Of a stretch of 44,155 nucleotides of DNA, positions 15,197 to 24,051 are shown piece after piece. Both the position numbers and the translations under genes were made by a program. The notes under the pieces are model-generated. The model did no database searches. It had not been told where the DNA came from and saw only the letters and a list, made by a program, of their open reading frames with translations. Location of the stretch: the NCBI GenBank assembly GCA_005879255.1, contig VBKY01000071.1:1-44155 (forward strand). Direction: 5' to 3'. How positions within the stretch are numbered: the stretch's first letter is position 1; each line of letters begins with the position of its first letter. This stretch comes from Deltaproteobacteria bacterium. Its GTDB lineage: Bacteria; Desulfobacterota_B; Binatia; UBA9968.

Positions 15197-16750
15197 ATGC
15201 ACCGATCCGCTACCGGTTTTATTGCCATCTGCCTTTTCATTCTTTTGCCGCCAAGGTTACAAGCCCAGGACAGTATCCGTGATCTGGTCGTCAAAATACA
15301 TGCGATTCACCAGACCCCTGACCTGCTCCGCCCCTGGAGCAAAAACAGCCCCCAGCAGGTAAAGGGTTCCGGAGTCGTCATCGACGGCAAACGCATCCTT
15401 ACCAATGCGCACGTGGTCAAATACGCCAGCCAGATTTACGTACAACCGAATCAGTCGGCGAGCTACATTCCCGCACGAGTCGAAGCCATGACACCAGGGA
15501 TGGACTTGGCGGTTTTGAAGCTCGACGACGAATCCTTTTTTGAAAAACGCGGCGCCCTGCCATTCGCCCAAGAGTTGCCCCGGGTCAAGGACAACGTGAA
15601 TGTCTACGGCTACCCGACCGGTGGAACGGAACTCTCCGTCACGCAAGGCATTGTTTCGCGCATCGAATACACCGATTACTACTATCAAGCGACCGGATTG
15701 CGTATCCAAGTCGACGCAGCGCTCAACTTTGGGAACAGTGGGGGTCCCGCAGTGTCCGACGGCAAGTTGGTCGGTCTGGTCTTCAGTCTGATTCAAAATG
15801 CGCAAAATATCGGCTACCTGATTCCCGTCGAAGAGATTCAGCTTTTTTTAAACGACATTGCGGACGGCGTGTATAATGGCAAACCGCAGATGTTCGATTT
15901 AGTTCAAACCGTGGAAAACGATGCGCTGCGGCGCCGGCTCGGACTTCCCAAAGGCATCAACGGCGTTATGGTCGCACAGCCCTACCAAAATGGCACAGAG
16001 TATCCCCTGCAAGAATGGGACGTCATCACACAAATAGGCGGTATGCCGATCGACAGCGACGGCAAAGTCGCGATCCGTTATGACCTTCGTCTCTCGGCTT
16101 CGTATCTCGTGCAAAAGTTTGCCAAGAACGGCCTGTTGCCACTTACGGTTTACAGGGATGGTCGGCTTGTCCAAATCAATTTGCCGGTGCAGCCACAAAG
16201 GGAGTTGGTCATCCCTTATCTCATGGAGGCGCAACCGAGGTTTTTTATTCTCGGGCCCTTCGTTTTCTCCCAAACAACCCAAGACTACCTCGATCGCCTC
16301 GGTAATCAGCGCCCAGCGTCTTTCGGCCGCCAGCCTAGTCCTCTGATTACCCGGCGCTACGATAAACCCGCATTTGAAAACGAAGAGCTGGTCGTGGTTG
16401 CCTCGCCATTATTCCCCCATCGTATTACCAAGGGTTATGACGACCCCAATCGCGCCGTGCTCAGCGAGGTAAACGGTGTTCCCGTGAGAAACTTACGCCA
16501 TCTAGCCGAGATACTTCGCGATAATCGCGACGAACAGATCAGCTTCAAATTTGCTGCCTCAGGCGTGCTGACCCATGAGACCATGGTCTTCAATCGCGCC
16601 GATCTGATGGAAGCTACCGGGAAGATTCTCGAAGAGAACGGCATTCGTTACCCGTACTCGCCGGATCTGCGCGCGGTTTGGGAAGCTCCTGTGGTCACTA
16701 AAAAGTCCGCGCAAGCCACCTGCTGTGCGCCCGCGCACGCCGCTAACTAA
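15197..16750 (+). CDS. HtrA/DegP-like serine protease with C-terminal PDZ region
   Basis: A 517-residue exported protein with signal peptide (1-24, cut near LQAQ|DSIRD). The trypsin-like domain shows the complete catalytic triad: His72 (LTNAHVV), Asp103 (GMDLAVLKL) and Ser181 (GNSGGPAV). After residue 230 a PDZ-like module follows (GINGVMVAQPYQNGTEYPLQ, EWDVITQIGG) and then a long C-terminal region resembling the second PDZ of Deg9/10-type proteases. Likely role: periplasmic protein quality control. It has its own promoter-like sequence and a strong ribosome site. The C-terminus carries two adjacent Cys (ATCCAPAH). The PQQ dehydrogenase-like gene follows by 44 bases. Confidence 0.92.
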   Translation: MHRSATGFIAICLFILLPPRLQAQDSIRDLVVKIHAIHQTPDLLRPWSKNSPQQVKGSGVVIDGKRILTNAHVVKYASQIYVQPNQSASYIPARVEAMTPGMDLAVLKLDDESFFEKRGALPFAQELPRVKDNVNVYGYPTGGTELSVTQGIVSRIEYTDYYYQATGLRIQVDAALNFGNSGGPAVSDGKLVGLVFSLIQNAQNIGYLIPVEEIQLFLNDIADGVYNGKPQMFDLVQTVENDALRRRLGLPKGINGVMVAQPYQNGTEYPLQEWDVITQIGGMPIDSDGKVAIRYDLRLSASYLVQKFAKNGLLPLTVYRDGRLVQINLPVQPQRELVIPYLMEAQPRFFILGPFVFSQTTQDYLDRLGNQRPASFGRQPSPLITRRYDKPAFENEELVVVASPLFPHRITKGYDDPNRAVLSEVNGVPVRNLRHLAEILRDNRDEQISFKFAASGVLTHETMVFNRADLMEATGKILEENGIRYPYSPDLRAVWEAPVVTKKSAQATCCAPAHAAN

Positions 16751-16794
16751 CGCTATCGCCCCTTGCCCTGAGGGGGCGCCATCGCTCGTGCATT

Positions 16795-17928
16795 ATGAGT
16801 CGCGAATGGTTCGGCTCTGCAACTAACATCCTCGCGCGTACATTCCTCGTTATCGCCACTGTCTGGATCTCAACGACCGACCCGCTCGCCGCCACGCCGG
16901 CGGAATATACCGTTGAAACTTTCATGCGCGGCTTGGATACGCCCTGGGCCATCGACTTTGCACCCGACGGTCGGATCTTCATCAGCGAACGTCCCGGTCG
17001 CATCCGCATAGTGGAACGCAGCAAGCTTCGACCGGAGCCTTGGATGTCAATTGATGTCGCCTCCGCAGGCGAAGCCGGACTTCTCGGCCTGGCTATTGAT
17101 CCAAAATTTTCGCAGACCCGCTTCATCTATGTTGCCTATACCTATCGCACCGGCGTCTTTGCGTTGCGCAACCGGCTTGTCCGCTTGCGCGACGATCCAG
17201 ACACAGGGAAAGGAGTGCTGGACAAAATCCTAATCGATAACGTGGCTGGCGCTAATAATCATGATGGCGGCCGAGTGAAATTTGGTCCCGACGGAAAACT
17301 CTATTGGACCACAGGCGACGCGCAGACGACGCGTTACGCGCAGAGCCTCAAATCATTGAATGGGAAAATTCTTCGACTTAACTCGGACGGAACTATACCG
17401 ACGGATAACCCTTTTCCTAACTCCTACGTTTTCTCCTACGGACACCGCAATCCTCAGGGCCTCGCCTGGGAGCCCGGAAGTGGACGCCTTTATGCGACTG
17501 AACATGGCCCCAGCGGTTTCCAAGGTTGTTGCCGCGACGAAGTCAATTACATCGAACCGGGCAAGAACTACGGTTGGCCGGACATCCGTGGTGACGAAAC
17601 TAAGCAAGGAATGATCTCGCCCGTTATTCAAGCCGGCAGCAGCGAGACCTGGGCACCCGCCGGCGCGGTGTTTGCCACCCACGGCCCGTGGTCGGGTTCG
17701 CTTCTCTTCACCGGGCTGCGCGGGCAAACGCTGTACCGACTGGTGCTGGATCCGTCGAATCCGCACAAGGCGACCAAGCTTGAACGCCACTTTTACCGCC
17801 AGTTCGGTCGCCTGCGGGACATAGTGGAGGGACCGGACAAGGCGCTCTATCTTCTGACTAGCAATCACGACGGCCGCGGTAGCCCGTCGCCGGATGATGA
17901 TCGGGTGATCCGTTTGAGCCTTAAATGA
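16795..17928 (+). CDS. PQQ-dependent sugar dehydrogenase-like (GSDH family) protein
   Basis: A 377-residue six-bladed beta-propeller protein. A hydrophobic N-terminus (residues 9-33) looks like a signal peptide ending near LAA|TPAEY, so it is periplasmic. Family motifs: MRGLDTPWAIDF, GEAGLLGLAIDP, the catalytic-His blade NNHDGGRVKFGPDG (His156, Arg160), YGHRNPQGLAW (Arg218, Asn219) and KNYGWPD. In soluble glucose dehydrogenase the equivalent residues contact PQQ and the sugar. Whether this protein binds PQQ cannot be decided, and no PQQ synthesis gene is in the window. It probably forms an operon with the protease. Confidence 0.9.
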   Translation: MSREWFGSATNILARTFLVIATVWISTTDPLAATPAEYTVETFMRGLDTPWAIDFAPDGRIFISERPGRIRIVERSKLRPEPWMSIDVASAGEAGLLGLAIDPKFSQTRFIYVAYTYRTGVFALRNRLVRLRDDPDTGKGVLDKILIDNVAGANNHDGGRVKFGPDGKLYWTTGDAQTTRYAQSLKSLNGKILRLNSDGTIPTDNPFPNSYVFSYGHRNPQGLAWEPGSGRLYATEHGPSGFQGCCRDEVNYIEPGKNYGWPDIRGDETKQGMISPVIQAGSSETWAPAGAVFATHGPWSGSLLFTGLRGQTLYRLVLDPSNPHKATKLERHFYRQFGRLRDIVEGPDKALYLLTSNHDGRGSPSPDDDRVIRLSLK

Positions 17929-18023
17929 TGGTCGCATCCAACGTCCATAACGATATTGCTAGCACGCACTATTGGTGGGTGGTAAGATAGCCCTCGACCC
18001 GATACCGAGGAGTGATCAACGCC

Positions 18024-18167
18024 ATGTCGAAGCTCGGTCCTGTTATCTTTTTTATTCTCATCATCGTCGTTGCCTTCGGTGTTGTCAGTTTCTCCTCGGA
18101 ATTCTTTCTCGGCCGACCCCTCATGGATGTGGTTCGAGACTTTTGGTTCGCGCTTTTCCGGAAGTAG
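18024..18167 (+). CDS. 47-aa single-pass membrane peptide
   Basis: ATG at 18024 opens a 47-codon frame ending in TAG at 18165-18167, with GAGGAG at 18007-18012 as a strong ribosome site (spacing 11). The product has one clear transmembrane segment (residues 5-25, PVIFFILIIVVAFGVVSF) and a short tail with aromatic residues ending FRK. It lies alone in the gap after the PQQ dehydrogenase-like gene. I recognise no family; the ribosome site and compact hydrophobic pattern support it as a real small protein. Confidence 0.6.
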   Translation: MSKLGPVIFFILIIVVAFGVVSFSSEFFLGRPLMDVVRDFWFALFRK

Positions 18168-18274
18168 TTAGCGGGCAGGTCTTATTGCGCCGCTTCTTGT
18201 GACGAATTGGACTGCCCATCCAGTTGTGCCATTGGTCGGTTGTCGTTTAATTTTGATTTCAACGACGCATCAAT

Positions 18275-18334
18275 GTAGGGGCAAGGCCCCGTGCTTGCCC
18301 TGTTTCGGGCGACCACTGGGGGTCGCCGCTACAA
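18275..18334. repeat. Compound palindromic intergenic repeat
   Basis: Two imperfect inverted repeats in a row: GGGGCAAGGCCCCGTGCTTGCCC and GGGCGACCACTGGGGGTCGCC, bounded by GTAG at the left and CTAC at the right. Together with 18168-18415 this makes up the gene-free part of the gap before the RidA gene. It is the longest member of the palindrome family seen at 1600, 5155, 8458 and 11724. Confidence 0.55.
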
Positions 18335-18415
18335 GATTTTGCGATACCTAAACTACAACGCATTGATCCGAACGACGCGCTGATATACGATCGCCGCGTT
18401 TAATGCGGAGATGCT

Positions 18416-19096
18416 ATGCGTAAGCGAATCTTTACTTGGTTGGGAAAAGAGTTTGTCGAATTGAGCGGCGAAGCTAGGCCGGCGGTGAATGCTACCATTG
18501 AAGCGCAAGAACTCTTTCAGGGAATCAATCGTGAGCTGCAGCAACATGATTTGTCCCTTGACAACACCGTGCGTAGCCGGCTGTGGGGACGCGACCGCCA
18601 AAGCCGCGATTTCGGCAGCAATGAACGAGTGAAGACCCTGTCCGGCAAAGCGCGCTCGGCGAGCTCGAGCTACATCGCACCGAGCCATTTTGATTCAACG
18701 GCCAAAGTCGCAGTGGATCTGCTCGCGATGCGCCCATCGGAACCGAACCTGCGAAAGCGCATCGTCGAATACAATCCACCGATCGTGCCCATTCGCTTTT
18801 TGGTTTACGACTCCATAGTCGTCCTTTCAGGTGTCACGACGGTCCTGCCAACGCTCGAAGAACAACTCGACAACATCCTCCCTCGCATTGCCGGCTCGCT
18901 CTCCGATGCCGGAAGCTCATGGGAGAAAGTCGCGCGTGTCTCTTTTTACCTCCATCGGAGCCAGGCCTTGGAACACCTAAAAGCGCTCTTCGCGCGACGC
19001 GTGACAGCGAAGATTCCACAGATGGAATACTGTTTTGTCGACGGCTACTCATCCGAAGGCAAATTCTGTGAAGTCGAAGTCACAGCCACAGTATAA
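18416..19096 (+). CDS. Two-domain RidA/YjgF-like protein
   Basis: A 226-residue cytoplasmic protein. The C-terminal half (about 125-226) is a recognisable RidA/YjgF/UK114 domain: DSIVVLSGVTTVLPTLEEQL, DAGSSWEKVARVSFYLHR and a final FCEVEVTATV. The N-terminal half (5-105) looks like a more degraded copy of the same fold (EFVELSGEA, AQELFQGINRELQQHDLS, DNTVRSRLWGRD). The canonical RidA catalytic Arg is not obvious: the segment reads QMEYCFVDGYSSEGKF. RidA proteins hydrolyse reactive enamine/imine products of amino-acid enzymes; many paralogues serve other roles. The hydroxyacid dehydrogenase gene starts five bases after its stop, so they are co-translated. Confidence 0.8.
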   Translation: MRKRIFTWLGKEFVELSGEARPAVNATIEAQELFQGINRELQQHDLSLDNTVRSRLWGRDRQSRDFGSNERVKTLSGKARSASSSYIAPSHFDSTAKVAVDLLAMRPSEPNLRKRIVEYNPPIVPIRFLVYDSIVVLSGVTTVLPTLEEQLDNILPRIAGSLSDAGSSWEKVARVSFYLHRSQALEHLKALFARRVTAKIPQMEYCFVDGYSSEGKFCEVEVTATV

Positions 19097-19101
19097 CCAT
19101 T

Positions 19102-20097
19102 ATGGCAACCCACAAATGCAAAGTCGCAATACTGGATGATTTTGAAAAAATCGCCGACACGGTGCCGGCATTTCAAAAGCTCAAGCAGCGTGCTGACGTG
19201 ACAATTTTGAGAAAGCGGCTGGACAGCTCCGAGAATATCATCGCCGTCCTGCGCGATTTCGACGCCATTTTGCTCATGCGCGAACGAACGATTCTTGGCG
19301 ACAAAGAATATGCCCAGTTACCTAAACTGAAATTCATTTCGCAAACCGGTCGCACCAGTCGCCATCTAGATTTACCCAATGCCACTCGTCGCGGCATTGC
19401 CGCCACCGCAACCGCCGCCGACAATGGTATGTCGACGGCGGAGTTAACCATCGCGCTGATTCTCGCGCTCCTGCGCAAGATCCCGCAAGTGAATCTGCGT
19501 ATGCGCGAAGAGATTTGGCCTGCCATCACCGGCAACACGTTGGAAGGCAAAACCATCGGTGTTTTCGGCTTCGGTCGGATCGGAAAAGAAGTTGCGCGCA
19601 TCATGAAGGCTTTTCCCGGCACACGCGTGCTCGCCTACTCGCGCACGCTGACTACGGAGCGGGCCGGGGAAATTGGCGCCGAATGCGTACCGATGGAAAT
19701 TTTACTGCGCGAATCAGACATCCTGACCGTGCACATCAACTCCAACGCACAGACTCGCGGCATTATTGGCGAAAAGGAGTTCGCACTGATGAAGCGCGGC
19801 GTCCTCCTCGTGAATACCGCCCGTGGTCCGATCGTGTCTGAACCGGCCATGCTCAAAGCGCTGGAAACCGGACAATTGGGCGGCGTCGGACTAGACGTTT
19901 ACGACATCGAGCCCCTGCCGATGGATCATCCGCTGCGCCGCTTCGACAACGCGATCCTTATGTCGCATCGCGGCTACGCGACGGTGGAAGTTATGAGCGA
20001 GCGCTACGAGCAAGCAATCAACAATATCCTCGACTATCTCGACGACAAGCCGCTTAGCTTGATCAATCCAGATGCTCAGGTTCGACGCGACTGGTAA
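19102..20097 (+). CDS. D-2-hydroxyacid dehydrogenase family protein
   Basis: A 331-residue NAD-dependent dehydrogenase of the D-3-phosphoglycerate dehydrogenase family. Rossmann motif GFGRIG at 156-161; catalytic set Arg241 (NTARGPIV), Glu270 (DIEPLP) and His289 (MSHRGY), so it should be active. The usual C-terminal ACT regulatory domain is missing, which argues against serine biosynthesis and for a general 2-hydroxyacid/2-oxoacid role. Translated directly after the RidA-like gene, suggesting a shared pathway in which an imine or oxoacid is reduced (inference). Confidence 0.9.
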   Translation: MATHKCKVAILDDFEKIADTVPAFQKLKQRADVTILRKRLDSSENIIAVLRDFDAILLMRERTILGDKEYAQLPKLKFISQTGRTSRHLDLPNATRRGIAATATAADNGMSTAELTIALILALLRKIPQVNLRMREEIWPAITGNTLEGKTIGVFGFGRIGKEVARIMKAFPGTRVLAYSRTLTTERAGEIGAECVPMEILLRESDILTVHINSNAQTRGIIGEKEFALMKRGVLLVNTARGPIVSEPAMLKALETGQLGGVGLDVYDIEPLPMDHPLRRFDNAILMSHRGYATVEVMSERYEQAINNILDYLDDKPLSLINPDAQVRRDW

Positions 20098-20125
20098 ACC
20101 CTTCTTCGCTCACGAGTAGTTAGAA

Positions 20126-20770
20126 GTGAATGATCGGCGGGACAATCTCAGCGACGACGAGCTCGCGCAAACCTCGACAATCACCCTGTTACATTACAAT
20201 CAGCACGCCGAGAGTTTTTGGGAGGGCACGCGCGACCACGATGTCAGCCAGAATCGCGACACGTTTTTGCAAAGTCTCCAGGGCACCGGACCGTTTCGAA
20301 TACTGGACTTCGGCTGCGGGCCCGGCCGAGACCTCAAAGTCTTTCGTGAATTGGGACACGAAGCGATCGGACTCGAGGGCGCGGAACGCTTCGTCAAGCT
20401 GGCGCGAAACCATAGTGGCTGCGAAGTGTGGCGCCAAGATTTTCTGAAACTGAATTTGCCGGCGGAATACTTCGACGGCGTCTTTGCCAACGCATCCCTT
20501 TTCCACGTGCCGAGCCAAGAGTTGCCGCGAGTTCTTAAGGAGCTCTGCGTAACGCTCAAACCCGACGGTGTTTTGTTCAGCTCCAATCCGCGCGGCGAAA
20601 ATGAAGAAGGTTGGAGCGGACAACGTTACGGCTGCTACTACAATTGGGACCGCTGGCAGCAGCTCGTTAGCGCTGCGGGCTTCGCGGAAATCACTCACTA
20701 CTATCGGCCACCCGGACTACCACGCGAGCAGCAACCTTGGCTGGCATCGCTATGGCGAAAAGTCCGATAA
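20126..20770 (+). CDS. Class I SAM-dependent methyltransferase
   Basis: A 214-residue methyltransferase starting at GTG 20126, 28 bases after the hydroxyacid dehydrogenase. SAM motif I is RILDFGCGPGRD (58-69); the acidic residue after strand 2 is in GLEGAERF; motif II is near DGVFANASLFHV, and LKPDGVLF follows, all usual for the type-11 methyltransferase fold. The C-terminal part (YYNWDRWQQLVSAAGF) matches small-molecule methylases. Substrate unknown. A GTG start with weak ribosome site; an internal start is possible. Confidence 0.85.
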   Translation: MNDRRDNLSDDELAQTSTITLLHYNQHAESFWEGTRDHDVSQNRDTFLQSLQGTGPFRILDFGCGPGRDLKVFRELGHEAIGLEGAERFVKLARNHSGCEVWRQDFLKLNLPAEYFDGVFANASLFHVPSQELPRVLKELCVTLKPDGVLFSSNPRGENEEGWSGQRYGCYYNWDRWQQLVSAAGFAEITHYYRPPGLPREQQPWLASLWRKVR

Positions 20771-20773
20771 CAG

Positions 20774-20842
20774 GAAGGATCTCTCACTTCGTTCGAGATG
20801 ACAGTGGGCGTTTCGTCATTTCGAGCAAAGCGAGAAATCTTT
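20774..20842. repeat. Intergenic inverted repeat (GATCTCTC...CGAGAAATCT type)
   Basis: GGATCTCTCACTTCGTTCGAG is followed about 35 bases later by its imperfect reverse copy CGAGCAAAGCGAGAAATCTT, with GATGACA/GTCATTTC between. From memory, this pattern is a common dispersed repeat of many environmental bacterial genomes. It sits directly after the methyltransferase stop. Confidence 0.6.
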
Positions 20843-20975
20843 CATGGCCTAACTCGTGCCTCCCGCCTTCCACCTCGCGCCTCGCCAGCCAATTGACACG
20901 CGCGCTGACTATCGATTAAGGTACGGTTAAAATTGCAAATCTGTAAACGACTAACGATTCAAGGAGGAACCACCA

Positions 20976-22028
20976 ATGGCCATAGCAAGCGACCTCATCA
21001 TTTCATCCGATTCCCATGTCATGGAACCAGTGGATCTTTGGAAAAACGGCGTTCCGGAAAAATACCGCGAAGCAGCGCCGCTGTTCCCGCCCCACCAGGT
21101 CGGCGAGGGCTTCCAACAACACGCCGGCGGCTGGGACCCACACGCGAGAATGAAAGAGATGGAAGCCGACGGTCTTAGCGCTGAAGTGCTTTATCCGACC
21201 TTGATGCTCGATCTCTTCGCTCTCGATGATGCCAGTCTGCAAGAAGCTTGCTTTCGCGTCTACAATGACTGGCTTATCGACTACTGCAGCGTCAATACCA
21301 ACCGGCTCATCGGCATTCCGGCCATTCCTGTTTATAACATCGATAACGGCATCAAAGAGCTCGAGCGCTGCCACAAAGCGGGACTCAAGGGCGCGATTAT
21401 TTGGCAAGCACCCCATCCCGATCTCCCCTTTCACTCCAGTCATTACGACAAATTCTGGGCCGTGTGCCAGGAGCTCGATACTCCCGTGAGTCTGCATATT
21501 TTGACCGGCCACAGTTACAACAAAGATAAGAATCGAAAAGGCGTCGAGCGCTACCGCGGCAGCGTCAACTTGAAGCTCATGGATATCGCCAACGCGCTCT
21601 TTGAGTTCGTTTTTTACGGCGTCCTGGAAAGAAATCCGAAGCTCAAGATCGTCTCGGTGGAAAACGAAAGCGGCTGGATGCCCTGGATGTTTCAGCAGTG
21701 GGACTATTATTACAATCGCTTTAAGAAACAAAACCCTCCGCCGTTCACGCGCAATCCGAGCAGCTTCGTCAAAGATCAGATATTTGCCTGCTTCTTCAAC
21801 GATCACGTTTGCGGCGAAAATCTAAAATATTGGGGCGAAGACAACATCATGTGGTCGAATGACTTCCCGCATCCGAATTCTACCTGGCCCAATTCGCGAA
21901 AAATCATCGAACGTGACCTTGGCCATCTATTGCCGGAAACCCAGCGCAAAGTGGTCTGCGGTAACGTCTCCCGACTCTACAATATCGACGCGTCAAAATT
22001 GCCCCGAGTGGAGAAGCAAGCTGCGTAA
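20976..22028 (+). CDS. Amidohydrolase-2 family metal-dependent hydrolase
   Basis: A 350-residue TIM-barrel protein with AAGGAGGAA just upstream of the ATG at 20976, one of the strongest ribosome sites in the window. Motifs: SSDSHVMEP (Asp12, His14), VSLHILTGH, SVENESGWMPW, and MWSNDFPHPNSTWP with the late metal/acid Asp. It is closer in layout to the 1713 protein than to the tandem pair at 4086/5250. Cytoplasmic. Fourth family member in the window, so this genome has broadly expanded the family. A universal stress protein gene follows by 44 bases. Confidence 0.92.
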   Translation: MAIASDLIISSDSHVMEPVDLWKNGVPEKYREAAPLFPPHQVGEGFQQHAGGWDPHARMKEMEADGLSAEVLYPTLMLDLFALDDASLQEACFRVYNDWLIDYCSVNTNRLIGIPAIPVYNIDNGIKELERCHKAGLKGAIIWQAPHPDLPFHSSHYDKFWAVCQELDTPVSLHILTGHSYNKDKNRKGVERYRGSVNLKLMDIANALFEFVFYGVLERNPKLKIVSVENESGWMPWMFQQWDYYYNRFKKQNPPPFTRNPSSFVKDQIFACFFNDHVCGENLKYWGEDNIMWSNDFPHPNSTWPNSRKIIERDLGHLLPETQRKVVCGNVSRLYNIDASKLPRVEKQAA

Positions 22029-22072
22029 GGAATAACCGAGAACAGACGGAGCGTTAAAGGGGGAGTCGCAAC

Positions 22073-22519
22073 TTGGCTCGCATAAGGAGAATACTTCACG
22101 CGACTGATTTCTCAAAAGCGTCGGCTCGTGCGTTGAACGAAGCCATTAAGCTGGCTAAGCAAAACCGCGCCGAGATCCTAATCGTCCACATCATCGAACC
22201 TACGCCCTACGTCGCCGGCGATGAGCTTGGCAGCGCCGAGATTTACACAAAACTCGAAGATATGGCCAAACGCGACGCCGAGGCGTCGATGTCGAAGCTC
22301 CTCAGGCGGCTGAAGAAATCGAACATCAAAGCCCGGGGTCTTTTGTTGATGGGGTCGCCCCACGATCAAATCGTCAAAGCCGCGAAGAGCAAGAAAGTCG
22401 ATATGATCGTCATCGGCACTCACGGTCGCACAGGCTTATCGAAGCTTTTCATGGGCAGCGTCGCCGGCAAAGTCATTGCGCTGGCGACCTGCCCCGTCGT
22501 TACCGTTCGCGGAAAATAA
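22073..22519 (+). CDS. Universal stress protein (UspA family)
   Basis: A 148-residue single Usp domain from a TTG start at 22073, with GGGGGAG a few bases upstream. The start RRILHATDFS and the ATP-binding signature GTHGRTG-7 residues-GS (115-129) are clear, so it should belong to the ATP-binding subgroup. Dimeric cytoplasmic protein induced by starvation or stress in relatives. It sits between an amidohydrolase and the cysteine-dioxygenase-like gene, nine bases before the latter, so it is probably in their operon. Confidence 0.92.
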   Translation: MARIRRILHATDFSKASARALNEAIKLAKQNRAEILIVHIIEPTPYVAGDELGSAEIYTKLEDMAKRDAEASMSKLLRRLKKSNIKARGLLLMGSPHDQIVKAAKSKKVDMIVIGTHGRTGLSKLFMGSVAGKVIALATCPVVTVRGK

Positions 22520-22528
22520 TTTGTAACG

Positions 22529-23095
22529 ATGTCGGATCAGTACTCGCTCAACGACTTCATCCGGGATCTCGATCGCATTACGCGCGCTGAAATTTCGCAG
22601 GAGAATATCATCGCTGCAACGAAGCCGTTACTCGCCAAGCTGGTGTGCCGACGGGATTGCATCGATGCCAAATTCAAAAAAAGAGGCGCCACCGCATACG
22701 GCCGCTACATGCTTCATCGCGCGCCGCTGTTTAATATCTCTTCGGTGGTCTGGGGACCGGGTGATAATGCCAAGGCGCACAATCACGACACCTGGGGAAT
22801 GGTCGGCGTAGTGGAAAACGAGATCCAGGAGACGCGTTTTTGCAGGAAAGACGACGGTTCGCATAACGGTTGCGCCGAGCTTGAAGTTACAGACGTATTC
22901 ATGAACAAGGCTGGAATGGTGTCTTGCTTGGTCTCGCCCAACGACGACATTCACGAAATGAATAACGTCACCAACGGCGACACAGTGGAAATTCACGTCT
23001 ACGGCAAGGATCTCACGAACATGCCTCGCCTGCGTTTCGACGTGGCGAACAAAACCGTTAGGACTTTCGCCAGTCCGAAGTACGACAACTGCTGA
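22529..23095 (+). CDS. Cysteine dioxygenase-type cupin (thiol dioxygenase)
   Basis: A 188-residue cupin with the iron ligands of the CDO family: His84 and His86 in KAHNHDTWG and His142 in DIHEMNN. Other family marks are WGPGDN before the first motif and an HVYG strand near 156-159. Bacterial relatives oxidise cysteine or 3-mercaptopropionate to the sulfinate with O2 and Fe(II); which one cannot be told here. It starts nine bases after the stress protein gene. It is convergent, with only 11 bases between stops, to the multi-rhodanese gene; CDO and rhodanese often go together in sulfur metabolism (known association). Confidence 0.88.
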   Translation: MSDQYSLNDFIRDLDRITRAEISQENIIAATKPLLAKLVCRRDCIDAKFKKRGATAYGRYMLHRAPLFNISSVVWGPGDNAKAHNHDTWGMVGVVENEIQETRFCRKDDGSHNGCAELEVTDVFMNKAGMVSCLVSPNDDIHEMNNVTNGDTVEIHVYGKDLTNMPRLRFDVANKTVRTFASPKYDNC

Positions 23096-23106
23096 GCGCT
23101 CGCCGG

Positions 23107-24051
23107 CTACCGCTCTAACTTGAGTTCCCACTCCAAATAGCGCTGCATGTCCTCTTTATTACCGCGCACCGACGGCGACAAAACGACATCGTTAGGCTCG
23201 ACCAGGCACGCGTCGCGTCCTGTTTCCAGTGGTAAACCCGCCGCCGACCACGCACGAACTCCGCCGCCGAGCACCGAGACATTCGTATAACCGATCTCAG
23301 TTAGCGAACGCGCGGCAAGCGTCGATTGTCGACCATCGGGACAGCTCAGAACTATCGGCCGATTCTGATCGGTAAAAAACTCCCGTAGTTTGATGTCAAT
23401 CCAGCCACGAGAAATCCACTTAGCGCCGAGCACATGAGCCGATTCGAACTCAAGGCTCACGCCGACGTCGATAATCAAAGCCGAGGAATCATTCAGTCCG
23501 CGATGGAGCGTTTGCGCATCGACATAGCGCGCCGCTCGTTTTGCCGCTTCAAATCCCAATGGCTCGTTACGTACAGCGCCTTTAGCGACATTCTCACCGC
23601 GTTTTGACCAAGCGCGTAGGCCGCCCTCCAGGACCGAAACATTCGGGAATCCCATCTGCCGATACCAGTAGGCCGTCATCACAGCTCGTGCAGATTCATT
23701 GCTGATGAAAATGATCTGGGCGTTTCTCACGGCAACGAAATCATCAGCCCGCTGCACGGCTTGTCCGCCGGGGACATTTAATGACCCGGGCACATGACCG
23801 GATTCGTATTCACGCTCGGAGCGAACATCGATAAGATAGGTTACGCCGTCGTGAATTCTCGCGAGCGCACTTGAAACCTGCCGCGGCGAGATCCATGGAA
23901 TGTTCTCTTCGCTCGCGAGTTGGCGCGCCAACGACTTCGGCTGCGCATGGTTATGGAGCGGAGACGACGGAGTCGTGCGTGCCGGATTCCTTTCCAACTC
24001 CATGCCGGCAAGCACCCAGCCCATCGTGCCGTTCTTTGAGCGAGCGGACAT
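23107..24051 (-). CDS. Rhodanese domains 3 and 4 (C-terminal part of a frameshifted gene)
   Basis: The frame runs from the ATG at 24051 but homology starts at its sixth or seventh residue (KNGTMGWVLAGMELE), which completes domain 2 of the upstream ORF. It then contains two more rhodanese domains. Domain 3 has Ser117 where the catalytic Cys should be (IIFISNESA). Domain 4 keeps Cys237 in VLSCPDGRQ. Each domain closes with the usual GG(L/V)RAW. In rhodanese pairs the second domain carries the persulfide cysteine, and this matches. The gene appears to be one unit with 23951-24676, joined by removing a single base near 24034. Confidence 0.85.
   Translation of the reverse strand: MSARSKNGTMGWVLAGMELERNPARTTPSSPLHNHAQPKSLARQLASEENIPWISPRQVSSALARIHDGVTYLIDVRSEREYESGHVPGSLNVPGGQAVQRADDFVAVRNAQIIFISNESARAVMTAYWYRQMGFPNVSVLEGGLRAWSKRGENVAKGAVRNEPLGFEAAKRAARYVDAQTLHRGLNDSSALIIDVGVSLEFESAHVLGAKWISRGWIDIKLREFFTDQNRPIVLSCPDGRQSTLAARSLTEIGYTNVSVLGGGVRAWSAAGLPLETGRDACLVEPNDVVLSPSVRGNKEDMQRYLEWELKLER

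Noticed and set aside
21003..21806. 267-codon minus-strand ORF
   Set aside because: It lies antisense inside the clear amidohydrolase gene 20976-22028 and has no recognisable domain; a shadow of GC-rich coding.
24030..24051. Programmed frameshift in the rhodanese gene
   Set aside because: No stimulatory structure or typical slippery heptamer is evident, and four similar one-base breaks occur in unrelated genes, so error or decay is simpler.
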